NCBI RefSeq assembly: GCF_014138625.1
Contig: NZ_JACJHY010000030.1
Coordinates: 1 to 64,000 of the forward strand
Source: Aminobacter ciceronei
Lineage (GTDB): Bacteria > Pseudomonadota > Alphaproteobacteria > Rhizobiales > Rhizobiaceae
Length of the DNA: 64,000 nt
Reading direction: 5' to 3'
The notes beneath the pieces are model-generated. The model did not search any database, was not told the origin of the DNA, and saw only the letters and a program-made list of their open reading frames with translations. The position numbers and the translations under genes are program-made. Shown one piece after another: positions 25,926 through 35,137 of the stretch. How positions within the stretch are numbered: position 1 is the first letter of the stretch; every line of letters begins with the position of its first letter.

Positions 25926-27425
25926 ATGTCGAAACTCATCATGCGCGGCGTAAGCAAGGCTTACGGCGCTACCTTGGCCTTGCGCCGCGGCGACCTAACG
26001 GTCGAGGCAGGCGAAGTGCATGTGCTGATCGGCTCGAACGGTTCGGGCAAGAGCACCTTGTGCAAGGTGCTGGCCGGCAGCGTGCGGCCGGACGGCGGCG
26101 AGATCCTGATCGACAACAAGCCGGTCACCATCACCGGCCCGCATTCCGCACGCGCATCAGGCATCGGCATCTTCTACCAGGAGCTCAGCCTGGCCGGACA
26201 TCGGACAGTTGCAGAAAACATCTGCCTGCCCGACATGCCGGGCGGCATCTTCGTCGACCGCGCAGCCCTGGAGAGCCGGGCACAGCGTTACATCGCTTTG
26301 TTCGACACCGTTTCCGGCGAAGGCTTCTCGGCCGAGGCAGTGGTCGAGAACCTGCGCGCCGACCAGCGCCAATTGGTCGAGATCATGAAGGCGCTGGCGA
26401 CCGAAGCACCCATCACCATCTTCGACGAACCGACATCGGCACTCGACCGGGCCCAGGTCGACCGCTTCTTCGACATCCTGCGCGACCTCAAGGCCGCGGG
26501 CCGCAGCATCATCTTCATCTCGCACCGCATGGATGAGATCTTCGCCATCGGTGACCGCGTCACCGTCATCCGCGACGGCGAGACGGTCGGCACCAAGAAC
26601 ATCGCCGACACCAATCCCGGCGAGGTCATCAGGCTGATGGTCGGCGGCCAGGACGAGCTGGCGCCCGGCGCCAGCGCACCGCCGGCCGAGGCCGCCGATC
26701 GCAAGGCACCGGTGCTGACGGTCTCCCGTTTCTTCGGCAAGGGTTTCGCCAATGTCGGCTTCGAGGTCGCCAAAGGTGAGATTCTTGGTTTCGGCGGCCT
26801 GCATGGCCAGGGCCAGTCGGCGGTGCTGCGCGCCATCTTCGGCGCCACTCCCTCGAATGGCGGCACGCTCACATTGGCGGGTTCGACTTTTACGCCATCT
26901 GACCCACGCGCGGCGATCCGACGCGGCCTCGCCTATGTCTCCGGCGACCGCAGCCGCGATGGCGTGATCCAGGGCCGGCCGATCCTCGAAAACGTCACGC
27001 CGATCCATTATCTCCGCCAGAAGCTGTTCCTCGCCCGACCCTCGGCATTGGCCGAGCGGGTCAAGCCGGCGCTCGAGGCGCTGCACACCAAATTTGCCGG
27101 GCTCGGCTACTCGATCAATTCGCTGTCGGGCGGCAACCAGCAGAAGATCGTCATCGCCCGTTGGCTGATCGACCGGCCCGACGTGCTGTTGCTCGATGAT
27201 CCGACCAAGGGTATCGACCTGTCGGCTAAGGCAGATCTGTTCGCGCTGATCCGCCAGCTCGCCGCCGAGGGCATGGGCATCGTGCTCTATTCCTCGGAGG
27301 ATGCCGAGCTGCTCAACAATGCCGACCGCATCCTCGTCTTCAACGGCGGTGCGGTGCGCCGCGAACTCACCGGCGCCGAGAGAACGCGCTACAATCTCTA
27401 CCAGGCAGCTTACGAGGCCGCGTGA
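25926..27425 (+). CDS. Sugar ABC transporter ATP-binding protein, two-domain RbsA type
   Basis: Cytoplasmic ATPase of the CUT2 importer. The 499-residue protein has two fused nucleotide-binding domains. The first has Walker A GSNGSGKST (near 38) and Walker B ITIFDEPTSALD (near 160), but a weak signature (NLRADQRQLVEI in place of LSGG). The second has a degenerate Walker A (GGLHGQGQSA, near 297) with an intact signature LSGGNQQKIVIARWL (near 400) and VLLLDDPTKGID. A degenerate second Walker A is normal for this class. It overlaps the first permease by one base. Confidence 0.92.
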   Translation: MSKLIMRGVSKAYGATLALRRGDLTVEAGEVHVLIGSNGSGKSTLCKVLAGSVRPDGGEILIDNKPVTITGPHSARASGIGIFYQELSLAGHRTVAENICLPDMPGGIFVDRAALESRAQRYIALFDTVSGEGFSAEAVVENLRADQRQLVEIMKALATEAPITIFDEPTSALDRAQVDRFFDILRDLKAAGRSIIFISHRMDEIFAIGDRVTVIRDGETVGTKNIADTNPGEVIRLMVGGQDELAPGASAPPAEAADRKAPVLTVSRFFGKGFANVGFEVAKGEILGFGGLHGQGQSAVLRAIFGATPSNGGTLTLAGSTFTPSDPRAAIRRGLAYVSGDRSRDGVIQGRPILENVTPIHYLRQKLFLARPSALAERVKPALEALHTKFAGLGYSINSLSGGNQQKIVIARWLIDRPDVLLLDDPTKGIDLSAKADLFALIRQLAAEGMGIVLYSSEDAELLNNADRILVFNGGAVRRELTGAERTRYNLYQAAYEAA

Positions 27426-28411
27426 TGACAGCCGCGTCCCTTCCCTCCAGCAAGCCGGGCGGATTGAAGCGCCTCGTCGAGCGCCATCCGTTCCTGCCGG
27501 CGCTGGTCATCGCCATCGTCTTGCTTGCGCTCAACGGCCTCTACCAGCCGCGCAGCGTAAGCTTTGCCGGCATCACCGGCCTGACCAAGACCTATCTGGC
27601 GCTGATGATGCTCGCCATCGCCCAGACCTATGTCGTCTATGCCGGCGACATCGACCTGTCGGCAGGCGCCATCGTCTCTTTGGTCAATGTCGTCATCGTG
27701 GTGACGATGGAGAAGCTGGGCGGCAGCGGCTTCTCGGTGGTTGCAGCGCTCGGCATCGGGCTCTTCGTTGGCCTCGCCTGTGGCATTATCAATGGCATCG
27801 TGGTTGCGGCGCTCCGGCTGCAGGCGATCGTCGCCACCTTCGCCACCTCGATCTTCTTCACCGGGCTGGCGCTCTACGTCATGCCGGTGGCCGGCACGCC
27901 GGCGCCCGCCGCCTTCTGGCGTACCTATGGCGGACGCTTCTTTGAGATTCCGTTTGTCTATTTCGCCGTGGCTCTGCTGGCGATCGTGCTCTACGTGCTT
28001 GCCCGCACAAGGCTCGCAACGCAGTTGCTCGCGGTCGGCGACGATGCGCAGGCTGCCTACCAGAGCGGCCTGCCGGTGACGAAGACCCGCGTCCAGGGCT
28101 ACGCGCTCTGCGGCCTGTTTGCGGCGCTCGCCGCCTTCTGTATCACCGGCGACACGGCCAGCGGCGACCCACTTGTCGGCGGCAAGATGACCTTGTTCTC
28201 TGTGGCGGCGGTGGTGCTAGGCGGCAGCGCGCTGTCGGGCGGTTTCGGCACCGTCGTCGGCTCGATCATCGGTGCGCTGATCATCGGGCTGATCAACTCG
28301 CTGGTGTTCTTCGTCGGCACGCCGTCGGAATGGCAGAACCTGGTCCAGGGCCTCGCCATTCTCGTCGCCCTGATGGCGGGCATCCTTGTCGGACGGAGGG
28401 CACGCGCATGA
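27425..28411 (+). CDS. Sugar ABC transporter permease, RbsC type (first)
   Basis: Inner-membrane channel protein of the CUT2 importer. The 328-residue protein has 8-10 hydrophobic helices and the family landmarks AIAQTYVVYAGDIDLSAGAI (near 58) and GIINGIVVAALRLQAIVATF (near 120). ATG 27425 overlaps the ATPase stop (TGATG); an in-frame GTG at 27422 is the alternative start. It is paired with a second, different permease, so the channel is probably a heterodimer. Confidence 0.9.
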   Translation: MTAASLPSSKPGGLKRLVERHPFLPALVIAIVLLALNGLYQPRSVSFAGITGLTKTYLALMMLAIAQTYVVYAGDIDLSAGAIVSLVNVVIVVTMEKLGGSGFSVVAALGIGLFVGLACGIINGIVVAALRLQAIVATFATSIFFTGLALYVMPVAGTPAPAAFWRTYGGRFFEIPFVYFAVALLAIVLYVLARTRLATQLLAVGDDAQAAYQSGLPVTKTRVQGYALCGLFAALAAFCITGDTASGDPLVGGKMTLFSVAAVVLGGSALSGGFGTVVGSIIGALIIGLINSLVFFVGTPSEWQNLVQGLAILVALMAGILVGRRARA

Positions 28412-29397
28412 CCGCAGCAACCCAAACGCCAGCGGCAGCCCCCTCGCCGGTGCTGACCTTCCTCAAGCAGCCGCTGGTCGTGGCGCTGACCCTCATCGCC
28501 GCGCTCTTGCTGCTCGGCGAGGCGCTGTCGCCCGGCTTCGCCTCGGGTCAGCAGATCCTGCGCCTGCTCATCGTCGCCGCCCTGCTCGGCATCGTCGCCG
28601 CCGGCCAGAACCTGGTCATCCTTGGCGGCCGCGAAGGCATCGACCTGTCGGTCGGCGGCGTCGTCTCGCTCAGCGCCATCATCGGCGGCAATCTGATGAA
28701 CGGTGCGGATAGCGGCATCCTGCCGGCGATCCTCGGCTGCATCGCCGCGGGTGCAGTGATCGGCCTGTTCAACGGCCTCGGCGTGACGCTGCTGCGCATC
28801 CCGCCGCTGGTCATGACGCTCGGCATGCTCGGCGTGCTGCAAGGTCTTCTCGTCGTCATCCGCAACGGCATCCCCTCGGGACGCGCCGCGCCCGGTCTGT
28901 CGCAGTTCGTCACCCAGCCTTTCCTCTTCGGCCTGCCCGGTATCATCTGGCTGTGGGTGGCGATCGGCCTGCTGATGGCCTTCATGCTCGGCCGCACCGT
29001 GTTCGGCCACCGTATCTACGCCATCGGCTCGAACGAGCAGGCGGCCTTCATGGCCGGCGTCCCGGTGAAGCGCACCCGCATCGCCCTGTTCATGCTGTCG
29101 GGCGCCTTCGCCGCGGTCGCCGGCATGTGCCTGATCGGCTATTCCGGCTCGTCCTTCGCCAATGTCGGCGAGCAGTACATGCTGCCTTCGATCATTGCGG
29201 TGGTGTTCGGCGGCACACCGCTGTCGGGCGGCAAGGGCGGCTACACGGGCACGATGGCGGGCGCCGTGCTGCTGGTCGTTCTCCAGAGCATCCTGACGAC
29301 AGTGCATATCGATGAATCCGGGCGGCAGATGGTGTTCGGCGCGACCTTGCTGATCCTGATGCTCTTCTACGGCCGTGGCAGAGCGATGCGCGCATGA
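28408..29397 (+). CDS. Sugar ABC transporter permease, RbsC type (second)
   Basis: Second channel subunit. The 329-residue protein shows AAGQNLVILGGREGIDLSVGGVVSLSA (near 65) and the C-terminal GGTPLSGGKGGYTGTMAGA (near 270), typical of RbsC/XylH-like permeases. ATG 28408 overlaps the preceding stop (ATGA), and its own stop overlaps the LacI start. The gene begins with an Ala/Pro-rich cytoplasmic tail. Confidence 0.9.
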   Translation: MTAATQTPAAAPSPVLTFLKQPLVVALTLIAALLLLGEALSPGFASGQQILRLLIVAALLGIVAAGQNLVILGGREGIDLSVGGVVSLSAIIGGNLMNGADSGILPAILGCIAAGAVIGLFNGLGVTLLRIPPLVMTLGMLGVLQGLLVVIRNGIPSGRAAPGLSQFVTQPFLFGLPGIIWLWVAIGLLMAFMLGRTVFGHRIYAIGSNEQAAFMAGVPVKRTRIALFMLSGAFAAVAGMCLIGYSGSSFANVGEQYMLPSIIAVVFGGTPLSGGKGGYTGTMAGAVLLVVLQSILTTVHIDESGRQMVFGATLLILMLFYGRGRAMRA

Positions 29398-30410
29398 ACG
29401 AGCGACCCAAGATCAAGGACATCGCCGAGCGGCTGGGCGTTTCCGCAGCCACCGTGTCGCGCGCGCTTTCCGACAGCGGCCTCGTCGCCGAGCCGACGCT
29501 GAGCCGCATTCGCGACATGGCGCGCGAGATGAATTACCGGCCCAATGTCAGCGCCCGCAACCTGCGCACGCAGAAGGCGATGGCGGTGCTGATGGTGGTA
29601 CGCGACGTGGGCAACCCGTTCTACCTCGAGATCCTCAAGGGTGTCGAAGCGACCGCCCGCGCCGCCGGCTATTCGGTACTGATGGGCAACACCGAAAACG
29701 ACTCCGACCGCGAAATCGAGTATTTCGACATGCTGCGCGACGGCCATGCCGACGGCATGATCCTGATGACCGGCAAGCTGCCCCGGCGCGAGGGTTTTGT
29801 CGCCTCGGTCGAAGGCGGCGCGCCGATCGTGGTGGCGCTGGAGGAAATCCAGGACGCCGCCTTCCCGCATGTGATGATCGACAACGCGGCGGCCGCCCGC
29901 AACGCCGTCGAGCATCTGATCGGCCTTGGCCACAGGCGCATTGCCCATGTCTCCGGCCCGGTGCCGGAGATCATGAGCGTCGACCGCCGCGACGGCTATC
30001 GCGCCGCAATGCAGGCCGCAGGCCTCGCCATCCCGGACGGCTACGAGCAGCGCGGCGACTATCTGCTGCACACCGGCCAGCGCCTGTGCCGGGCGCTGTT
30101 CGAACTGCCCGAGCCGCCAACGGCGATCTTCGTCGCCAACGACGAAATGGCCTTCGGCGTGATCCACGAATTGCGCAAGCTCGGCCTCGACGTGCCCGGC
30201 CAGGTCTCGGTCGTCGGCTTCGACGACCTGTTCCTGAGCGAAGCCTTCTATCCGCCGCTGACGACAGTCAGCCAGCCGCGCACCGACATCGGCCGCGCCG
30301 CCATGACCATGCTGCTCGACCTGCTGTCGGGCGGTGCCACGCCGCGCAAGCCGGTGATGCTGCCGACAACGCTCAAGGTCCGCGGCACCACGGCGCCGGC
30401 GCCGAAATGA
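29394..30410 (+). CDS. LacI-family transcriptional regulator
   Basis: Repressor of the operon it sits in. The 338-residue protein has an N-terminal helix-turn-helix and hinge (KIKDIAERLGVSAATVSRALS, near residue 5, through NYRPNVSARNLR) and a periplasmic-binding-like effector domain from about 60. That domain includes VRDVGNPFYLEILKGVE, GHRRIAHVSGP and VVGFDDLFLSEAFYPPLTTV. ATG 29394 overlaps the second permease stop (ATGA). The likely operator is at 24752-24765. Confidence 0.92.
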   Translation: MNERPKIKDIAERLGVSAATVSRALSDSGLVAEPTLSRIRDMAREMNYRPNVSARNLRTQKAMAVLMVVRDVGNPFYLEILKGVEATARAAGYSVLMGNTENDSDREIEYFDMLRDGHADGMILMTGKLPRREGFVASVEGGAPIVVALEEIQDAAFPHVMIDNAAAARNAVEHLIGLGHRRIAHVSGPVPEIMSVDRRDGYRAAMQAAGLAIPDGYEQRGDYLLHTGQRLCRALFELPEPPTAIFVANDEMAFGVIHELRKLGLDVPGQVSVVGFDDLFLSEAFYPPLTTVSQPRTDIGRAAMTMLLDLLSGGATPRKPVMLPTTLKVRGTTAPAPK

Positions 30411-30431
30411 TTTCAGTCTAGGGGACCTCAC

Positions 30432-31676
30432 ATGACCGGATTGCCCAAACAGCGGCTGCGCGTCGGCTTCGTCGGAAGCGGCTTCATCGCGGAATTCCAC
30501 CTCAAGGGCATGCTCGGCGTGCGCAATGTCGATGTCACCGGCGTGTTCAGCCGCAAGGCCGAGAACCGCGCCCGCTTCGCCAGCCGCGTTGCCGAACTCG
30601 GCTTGGGCGACTGCACCAGCCACGATAGCCTGGAATCGCTCGTCAACGCCGACAATGTCGACGCGATCTGGATCCTGTCGCCCAACTACACCCGCCTCGA
30701 CGTGATGCGCACATTGCATGCCGAGGTGAAGGCCGGCCGCAGCAAGGTGATTGCGGTTGCCTGCGAAAAGCCGCTGGCGCGGACCATCGCCGAGGCGCGC
30801 GAGATGCTGCGCCTGGCTGAGGACGCCGGCCTCAATCACGGCTATCTTGAAAATCAGGTGTTCTGCACGCCGGTCATCCGCGGCAAGGACATTATCTGGC
30901 GCCGCGCCGCCTCGGCCACCGGTCGGCCCTATCTGGCACGCGCGGCCGAAGAGCATTCCGGTGCGCACGAGCCGTGGTTCTGGCAGGGCGACAAGCAGGG
31001 CGGCGGCGTGCTGTCCGACATGATGTGCCACAGTGTCGAGGTCGCCCGCCATCTGCTGACCAAGCCGGGTGCCCCGCGCAAGTCGCTGACCATCAAGCAG
31101 GTGAGCGGCACCGTCGCCAATCTCAAATGGACGCGACCCAACTATGCCGACCAGCTGCGCAAGCGCTTCGGCAGCGAGGTGGACTACCGCAACCGCCCGT
31201 CCGAAGATTTCGCCCGCGGCACCATCCTGCTCGAGGACGAGGACGGCAACGAGCTGGTGATCGAGGCGACGACCTCCTGGGCCTATGTCGGTGCCGGCCT
31301 GCGGATCCAGCTCGAACTGCTCGGGCCGGAATATGCGATGGAGTTCAACTCGCTCAACACCGGCCTCAAGATATTCATGTCGCGGGAGGTCAAGGGCGAA
31401 GAAGGCGAGGACCTTGTCGAGAAGCAGAATGCCGAACAGGGTCTGATGCCGGTGCTGGAAGACGAAGCGGGCGTCTATGGCTACACCGACGAGAACCGAC
31501 ACATGGTCGAGTGCTTCCGCAAGGGCGAGACGCCGATGGAAACCTTCCATGACGGGCTCGCCGTGGTCGAGATCCTGATGGGGCTCTACCGCTCGGCGGA
31601 GATTTCCGGTTCGGTCAGCTTCCCGGCTCCGGAACTCGAAAACTATGTCCCGGTCGTGGCCCGCATTGGTGCCTGA
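30432..31676 (+). CDS. Gfo/Idh/MocA family oxidoreductase (orphan sugar operon)
   Basis: NAD(P)-dependent sugar or polyol dehydrogenase of unknown substrate. The 414-residue protein has the N-terminal Rossmann motif VGFVGSGFIAEFHLKGM (near 12), CEKPLARTIAEA (near 113), and a C-terminal domain with GGGVLSDMMCHSVEVARHLL (near 190), which supplies the usual histidine. It is longer than most family members (about 350) because of extra loops near 330-360. It follows lacI by 21 bp. It is clearly different from the Gfo/Idh protein at 7827-8891. Confidence 0.88.
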   Translation: MTGLPKQRLRVGFVGSGFIAEFHLKGMLGVRNVDVTGVFSRKAENRARFASRVAELGLGDCTSHDSLESLVNADNVDAIWILSPNYTRLDVMRTLHAEVKAGRSKVIAVACEKPLARTIAEAREMLRLAEDAGLNHGYLENQVFCTPVIRGKDIIWRRAASATGRPYLARAAEEHSGAHEPWFWQGDKQGGGVLSDMMCHSVEVARHLLTKPGAPRKSLTIKQVSGTVANLKWTRPNYADQLRKRFGSEVDYRNRPSEDFARGTILLEDEDGNELVIEATTSWAYVGAGLRIQLELLGPEYAMEFNSLNTGLKIFMSREVKGEEGEDLVEKQNAEQGLMPVLEDEAGVYGYTDENRHMVECFRKGETPMETFHDGLAVVEILMGLYRSAEISGSVSFPAPELENYVPVVARIGA

Positions 31677-31736
31677 CCAGACCATTCGGCGGCCGGGCCA
31701 TGTGTGTGGCCGCTCTCTTGCATCACAGGCCATCCC

Positions 31737-32642
31737 ATGACCGTTCCGCCGCTGCTGGTTCTCGGCAATGTCAATGTCGACCTCGTGCTCGGCGAGGTCG
31801 ACGGCTGGCCTGCCGTCGGCACCGAAGTGATGGTCGACCGCTCGGAGATGCGGCCGGGCGGCTCGGCCGGCAACACCGCGCTGGCGCTGTCAGGCATGCA
31901 GGTCGCACACCGCATGATCGCCTCGGTCGGCAACGACTCGAACGGCGCGTGGCTGAGCGGCCAGTTCGACCAGCCATCGACCGAATGGATCGTCGAACCC
32001 TGCGAGACGACGCTCACCGTCGGCATCGTCCACAAGGGTGGCGACCGAGTGTTTTTCACCACGCCCGGACATTTGCAGCGCGCCAGCCTCGACGACCTTA
32101 TTGAACGCCTGCCCGGGGCGCCAGGCGAAAACGCCTTCGCGTTGATCTCGGGCGGCTTCCTGATGCCCGCCATCGAGGCAGGCACCATCAAGCTTCTGGC
32201 GGCGCTTGCGGCCAGAGGCTGGCGCACGGCGATCGATCCGGGCTGGCCACCCGCCGGCTGGAGCGCGACCAACATGCAGCGTCTGGGCGAATGGATTGCC
32301 GCTGCCGACGTGTCGCTGATCAATGCCGAGGAAGCCAAGGGGCTTGCCGGCATGGACGATCTCGAAGGCGCGGCCGAGCTTCTGGCCGGGCGTATCGGCC
32401 CTTCGCATACGCTCGTCATCAAGGACGGAGCCGAAGGCGCGCATGCCTATGCCGACGGGGCACATTTCCACGCCGCATCGCCGAAGGTCCAGGTGATCGA
32501 CACCGTCGGCGCCGGCGACACCTTCAACGCTGCCTTCCTCGCGGCGCTCGCCAAGGGCCGGACGCTTGCCGAAGCTCTGGCGCGCGGCACCGACATCGCC
32601 GCGCGGGCGATCTCGACCTTTCCGCGCCGCTATTGCAGCTGA
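31737..32642 (+). CDS. PfkB-family carbohydrate kinase
   Basis: Ribokinase-fold sugar kinase, probably phosphorylating the imported or oxidised sugar. The 301-residue protein has the N-terminal VLGNVNVDLVLGEVD and RPGGSAGNTALALSGM (near 40; PfkB signature 1) and the C-terminal IDTVGAGDTFNAAFLAAL (near 258; catalytic aspartate and anion hole, signature 2). ATG 31737 was chosen from homology; only a weak AGG lies upstream. Last gene of the cluster, 60 bp after the oxidoreductase. Confidence 0.88.
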   Translation: MTVPPLLVLGNVNVDLVLGEVDGWPAVGTEVMVDRSEMRPGGSAGNTALALSGMQVAHRMIASVGNDSNGAWLSGQFDQPSTEWIVEPCETTLTVGIVHKGGDRVFFTTPGHLQRASLDDLIERLPGAPGENAFALISGGFLMPAIEAGTIKLLAALAARGWRTAIDPGWPPAGWSATNMQRLGEWIAAADVSLINAEEAKGLAGMDDLEGAAELLAGRIGPSHTLVIKDGAEGAHAYADGAHFHAASPKVQVIDTVGAGDTFNAAFLAALAKGRTLAEALARGTDIAARAISTFPRRYCS

Positions 32643-32747
32643 CGCCAGAACGCCTCCACGCACTCTGCCTGGACCGCTTCGGCGGCGGGCAAAGCCACCT
32701 TGTTCGATGACCTTTGCGTGAGCCATCAGCTGCACGGTCGCGCAGGG

Positions 32748-32776
32748 TCGTCAAATCTCTCGAAGCACGCTATGAT
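32748..32776 (+). promoter_or_regulatory. Candidate sigma-70-type promoter for the DUF2189 gene
   Basis: TCGTCA, a 17-bp spacer and TATGAT lie about 80 bp before the ATG at 32857. The rest of the 214-bp gap after the PfkB gene holds no gene. Confidence 0.45.
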
Positions 32777-32856
32777 TTGTCCAGGTGAAGGTCGCGGTTT
32801 GGCGTGACCACTCATGCCAAGCGCAGGCCGCGACCCACCCCAACGGAGGAGTGGTC

Positions 32857-33732
32857 ATGGCAAGTTTCCATGTGTACGCAGGCGCCACCAATACGATCGA
32901 GCATCCCGCCATCCGGCGGATAACGGTCGCTGATGTGTTCGACGCGCTGCGACGTGGCTTGGACGACTTTTGGGACAAGCCGTCGCATTACGTTTTCCTG
33001 TGCCTGATCTACCCGATCGTCGGGGTGTTCCTGATCACATGGACGTCGGGCGGCAACGCCCTGCAGCTCATTTTCCCGCTGATGTCCGGCTTTGCCTTAC
33101 TGGGTCCCTTCTTCGGCATCGGCCTCTACGAGATCAGCCGAAGGCGTGAGCAGGGCCTCGACACATCCTGGAGGCATGCCTTCGATGTCAGGCATTCGCC
33201 GGCCATCCCGGCAATGGTGGCCATCGGCATCATGCTGCTCGCGCTGTTCGTCGCCTGGCTTTTTGTCGCGCAGGCGCTCTACAGCTGGCTTTACGGAGCC
33301 GACGCCCCGCTGTCGATGGCAGCGTTCTTCAGCGATCTCTTCACCACCCAGCGCGGCTGGACGCTGATTCTCCTCGGCAATCTGATCGGCTTCCTGTTCG
33401 CCCTGGTCGTGCTCTGCACCACCGTCGTCGCCTTTCCGCTGCTGCTCGACGCCGATGTCGGTGCCTATGCCGCGATCGAGACGTCGGCACGGGCGGTGCG
33501 GGACAATCCAGTGCCAATGCTTCTGTGGGGCCTGATCGTCGCCGTCGCGCTGCTGATCGGGTCGCTGCCGTTCCTGGCTGGCCTCGCCGTCGTCATTCCG
33601 GTGCTCGGTCATGCGACCTGGCACCTCTATCGCAAGGTCGTGGACGTTCCGGCCGACAAGAAGACGCCGCTGCCTCCGTCTCCCGAGCAGGGGGAAGACA
33701 GGCACTTCCCGTACTGGCTGCGCGGGTCTTAG
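32857..33732 (+). CDS. DUF2189 family integral membrane protein
   Basis: Function unknown. The 291-residue protein has a cytoplasmic N-terminus with IRRITVADVFDALRRGLDDFWDKPSHYVFLCLIYP, the DUF2189 hallmark. About six hydrophobic helices follow, two near 45-90 and the others near 125-150, 175-205 and 225-265. ATG 32857 has a strong GGAGGAG; the longer frame to 32785 covers the promoter region. It stands alone between the sugar cluster and a convergent ECF42 sigma gene. Confidence 0.85.
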   Translation: MASFHVYAGATNTIEHPAIRRITVADVFDALRRGLDDFWDKPSHYVFLCLIYPIVGVFLITWTSGGNALQLIFPLMSGFALLGPFFGIGLYEISRRREQGLDTSWRHAFDVRHSPAIPAMVAIGIMLLALFVAWLFVAQALYSWLYGADAPLSMAAFFSDLFTTQRGWTLILLGNLIGFLFALVVLCTTVVAFPLLLDADVGAYAAIETSARAVRDNPVPMLLWGLIVAVALLIGSLPFLAGLAVVIPVLGHATWHLYRKVVDVPADKKTPLPPSPEQGEDRHFPYWLRGS

Positions 33733-33745
33733 CCGAATCTGACGC

Positions 33746-33775
33746 AACCTTCTCCCCGTAACGGGGGAGAAGGTT
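33746..33775. terminator. Hairpin between convergent DUF2189 and ECF42 genes
   Basis: AACCTTCTCCCC and GGGGAGAAGGTT form a perfect 12-bp stem with a 6-nt loop just beyond the DUF2189 stop. It can serve as a bidirectional terminator and resembles the hairpin after the PfkB gene near 57,260. The remainder of the 115-bp gap shows no feature. Confidence 0.6.
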
Positions 33776-33847
33776 GTCTGCTGTGATGGGCTGAGGGTGC
33801 TGGCGCGCGGCATCGACATCGCCGCGTGGATACTTGGACCCGCGCGA

Positions 33848-35137
33848 CTAATGCAGCTGACGGCTTGGCGCCTTGGCCTTCGGCTTCGCTGCCGGCGACG
33901 GCACTGAGAGCCGATCGAGATGCATGCGGATGTGGGCGGCTTCAGCTGCGGTGTTGGCCAGTGCGATCGCCCTGTCGAAGGCTTCGCGCGCTTCGTCGGT
34001 GCGGCCGAGCTGCATCAGCAACCCACCCCTCACACCGAAGAAGTGGAAGTAGCCCGACAGCTTCGGCGCCAGCGGCTCGATCAGCTTCAGCGCCGCCTCA
34101 GGTCCGCGCAGCTTGGCAAAAGCAACCGCGCGATTGAGCGTGACGACAGGCGACGGCGTCATCGATTCCAGCACCGAATAAAGCAGGTCGATCTCGGCCC
34201 AGTCGGTATCCTCGGGCCGGGCGGCGCGGGCATGGAGTGCTGCGATCGCCGACTGGATCTGGTAGGGGCCGGGTCGACGGTGGCGCATCGCCTTGTCGAT
34301 CAACGCCAGGCCTTCGTCGATCAGCGCCTTGTTCCACAGCGTGCGGTCCTGATCCTCCATCAGCACGAGCTCGCCCTCGGCATTGAAGCGGGCGGCAGCG
34401 CGGGCATGCTGGAGCAAAAGCAGCGCGGTCAGGCCCATCACCTCGGGCTCGGTCTGGAACAGGCGCAGCAACAGCCGCGCCAGCCTGATCGCTTCCTCGC
34501 ACAGCGGCGCGCGGTTGGCGATCTCGGTGGCACCGGCGGAATAGCCTTCGTTGAAGACGAGATAGACCATGGCAAGTACGGCCGCGACGCGCTCCGAGCG
34601 CTCCGCCGGGCCAGGCGCCTCGAACGGCACGTCGGCATTGGCGATGCGCGCCTTGGCGCGGGTGATGCGTTGTTCCATGGCGCTTTCGCCGACGAGGAAG
34701 GCGCGGGCGATCTGCTTGACCGACAGGCCGGAAACGATGCGCAGGGCGAGCGCCACCTGCTGCGTCGCCGGCAGATCGGGATGGCAGCAGATGAACAGCA
34801 GGCGCAGGATGTCGTCGCGATAGTGCTGGCCGTCGAGCCGTTCGGCGATGTCGGCCTCGGCGTCCTCGAGGTCGGACACCAGCTCTTCGGCCGGCAGCGG
34901 CGCCTGCTTGCTCTGGCGGCGGGCAGCATCGATGCCGGAATTGCGGCCGACGAAGATCAGCCAGGCGGCCGGATCACGCGGCGGTCCCTTCTCCGGCCAT
35001 GTGCGCAAGGCGCGCAGGCAGGCCTCCTGGAACGCTTCTTCCGCCGTGTCGAGGTTGCGGAAATAGCGAAGCAAGGCTGCCACGGCCTGCGGCCGGGCGG
35101 AAGAAAGTGCCGTGTTGATCCAGGCCGGGTCGGTCAT
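33848..35137 (-). CDS. ECF42-type RNA polymerase sigma factor with C-terminal TPR-like domain
   Basis: Alternative sigma factor. In the 429-residue protein, sigma region 2 (about 20-80: YFRNLDTAEEAFQEACLRALRTWP) and region 4 (about 125-180: LRIVSGLSVKQIARAFLVGESAMEQRITRAK) are followed by a roughly 240-residue helical extension. Its TPR-like repeats (for example LNRAVAFAKLRGPEAALKLIEPL) characterise the ECF42 group. No anti-sigma factor gene is near; the TPR tail is thought to control this group. ATG 35137 overlaps the DGPF gene stop (ATGA), the standard ECF42 arrangement. Confidence 0.9.
   Translation of the reverse strand: MTDPAWINTALSSARPQAVAALLRYFRNLDTAEEAFQEACLRALRTWPEKGPPRDPAAWLIFVGRNSGIDAARRQSKQAPLPAEELVSDLEDAEADIAERLDGQHYRDDILRLLFICCHPDLPATQQVALALRIVSGLSVKQIARAFLVGESAMEQRITRAKARIANADVPFEAPGPAERSERVAAVLAMVYLVFNEGYSAGATEIANRAPLCEEAIRLARLLLRLFQTEPEVMGLTALLLLQHARAAARFNAEGELVLMEDQDRTLWNKALIDEGLALIDKAMRHRRPGPYQIQSAIAALHARAARPEDTDWAEIDLLYSVLESMTPSPVVTLNRAVAFAKLRGPEAALKLIEPLAPKLSGYFHFFGVRGGLLMQLGRTDEAREAFDRAIALANTAAEAAHIRMHLDRLSVPSPAAKPKAKAPSRQLH

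Noticed and set aside
25926-27425. Degenerate second Walker A in the two-domain ATPase as a sign of inactivation
   Set aside because: Loss of one Walker A is standard in RbsA-type fused ATPases.
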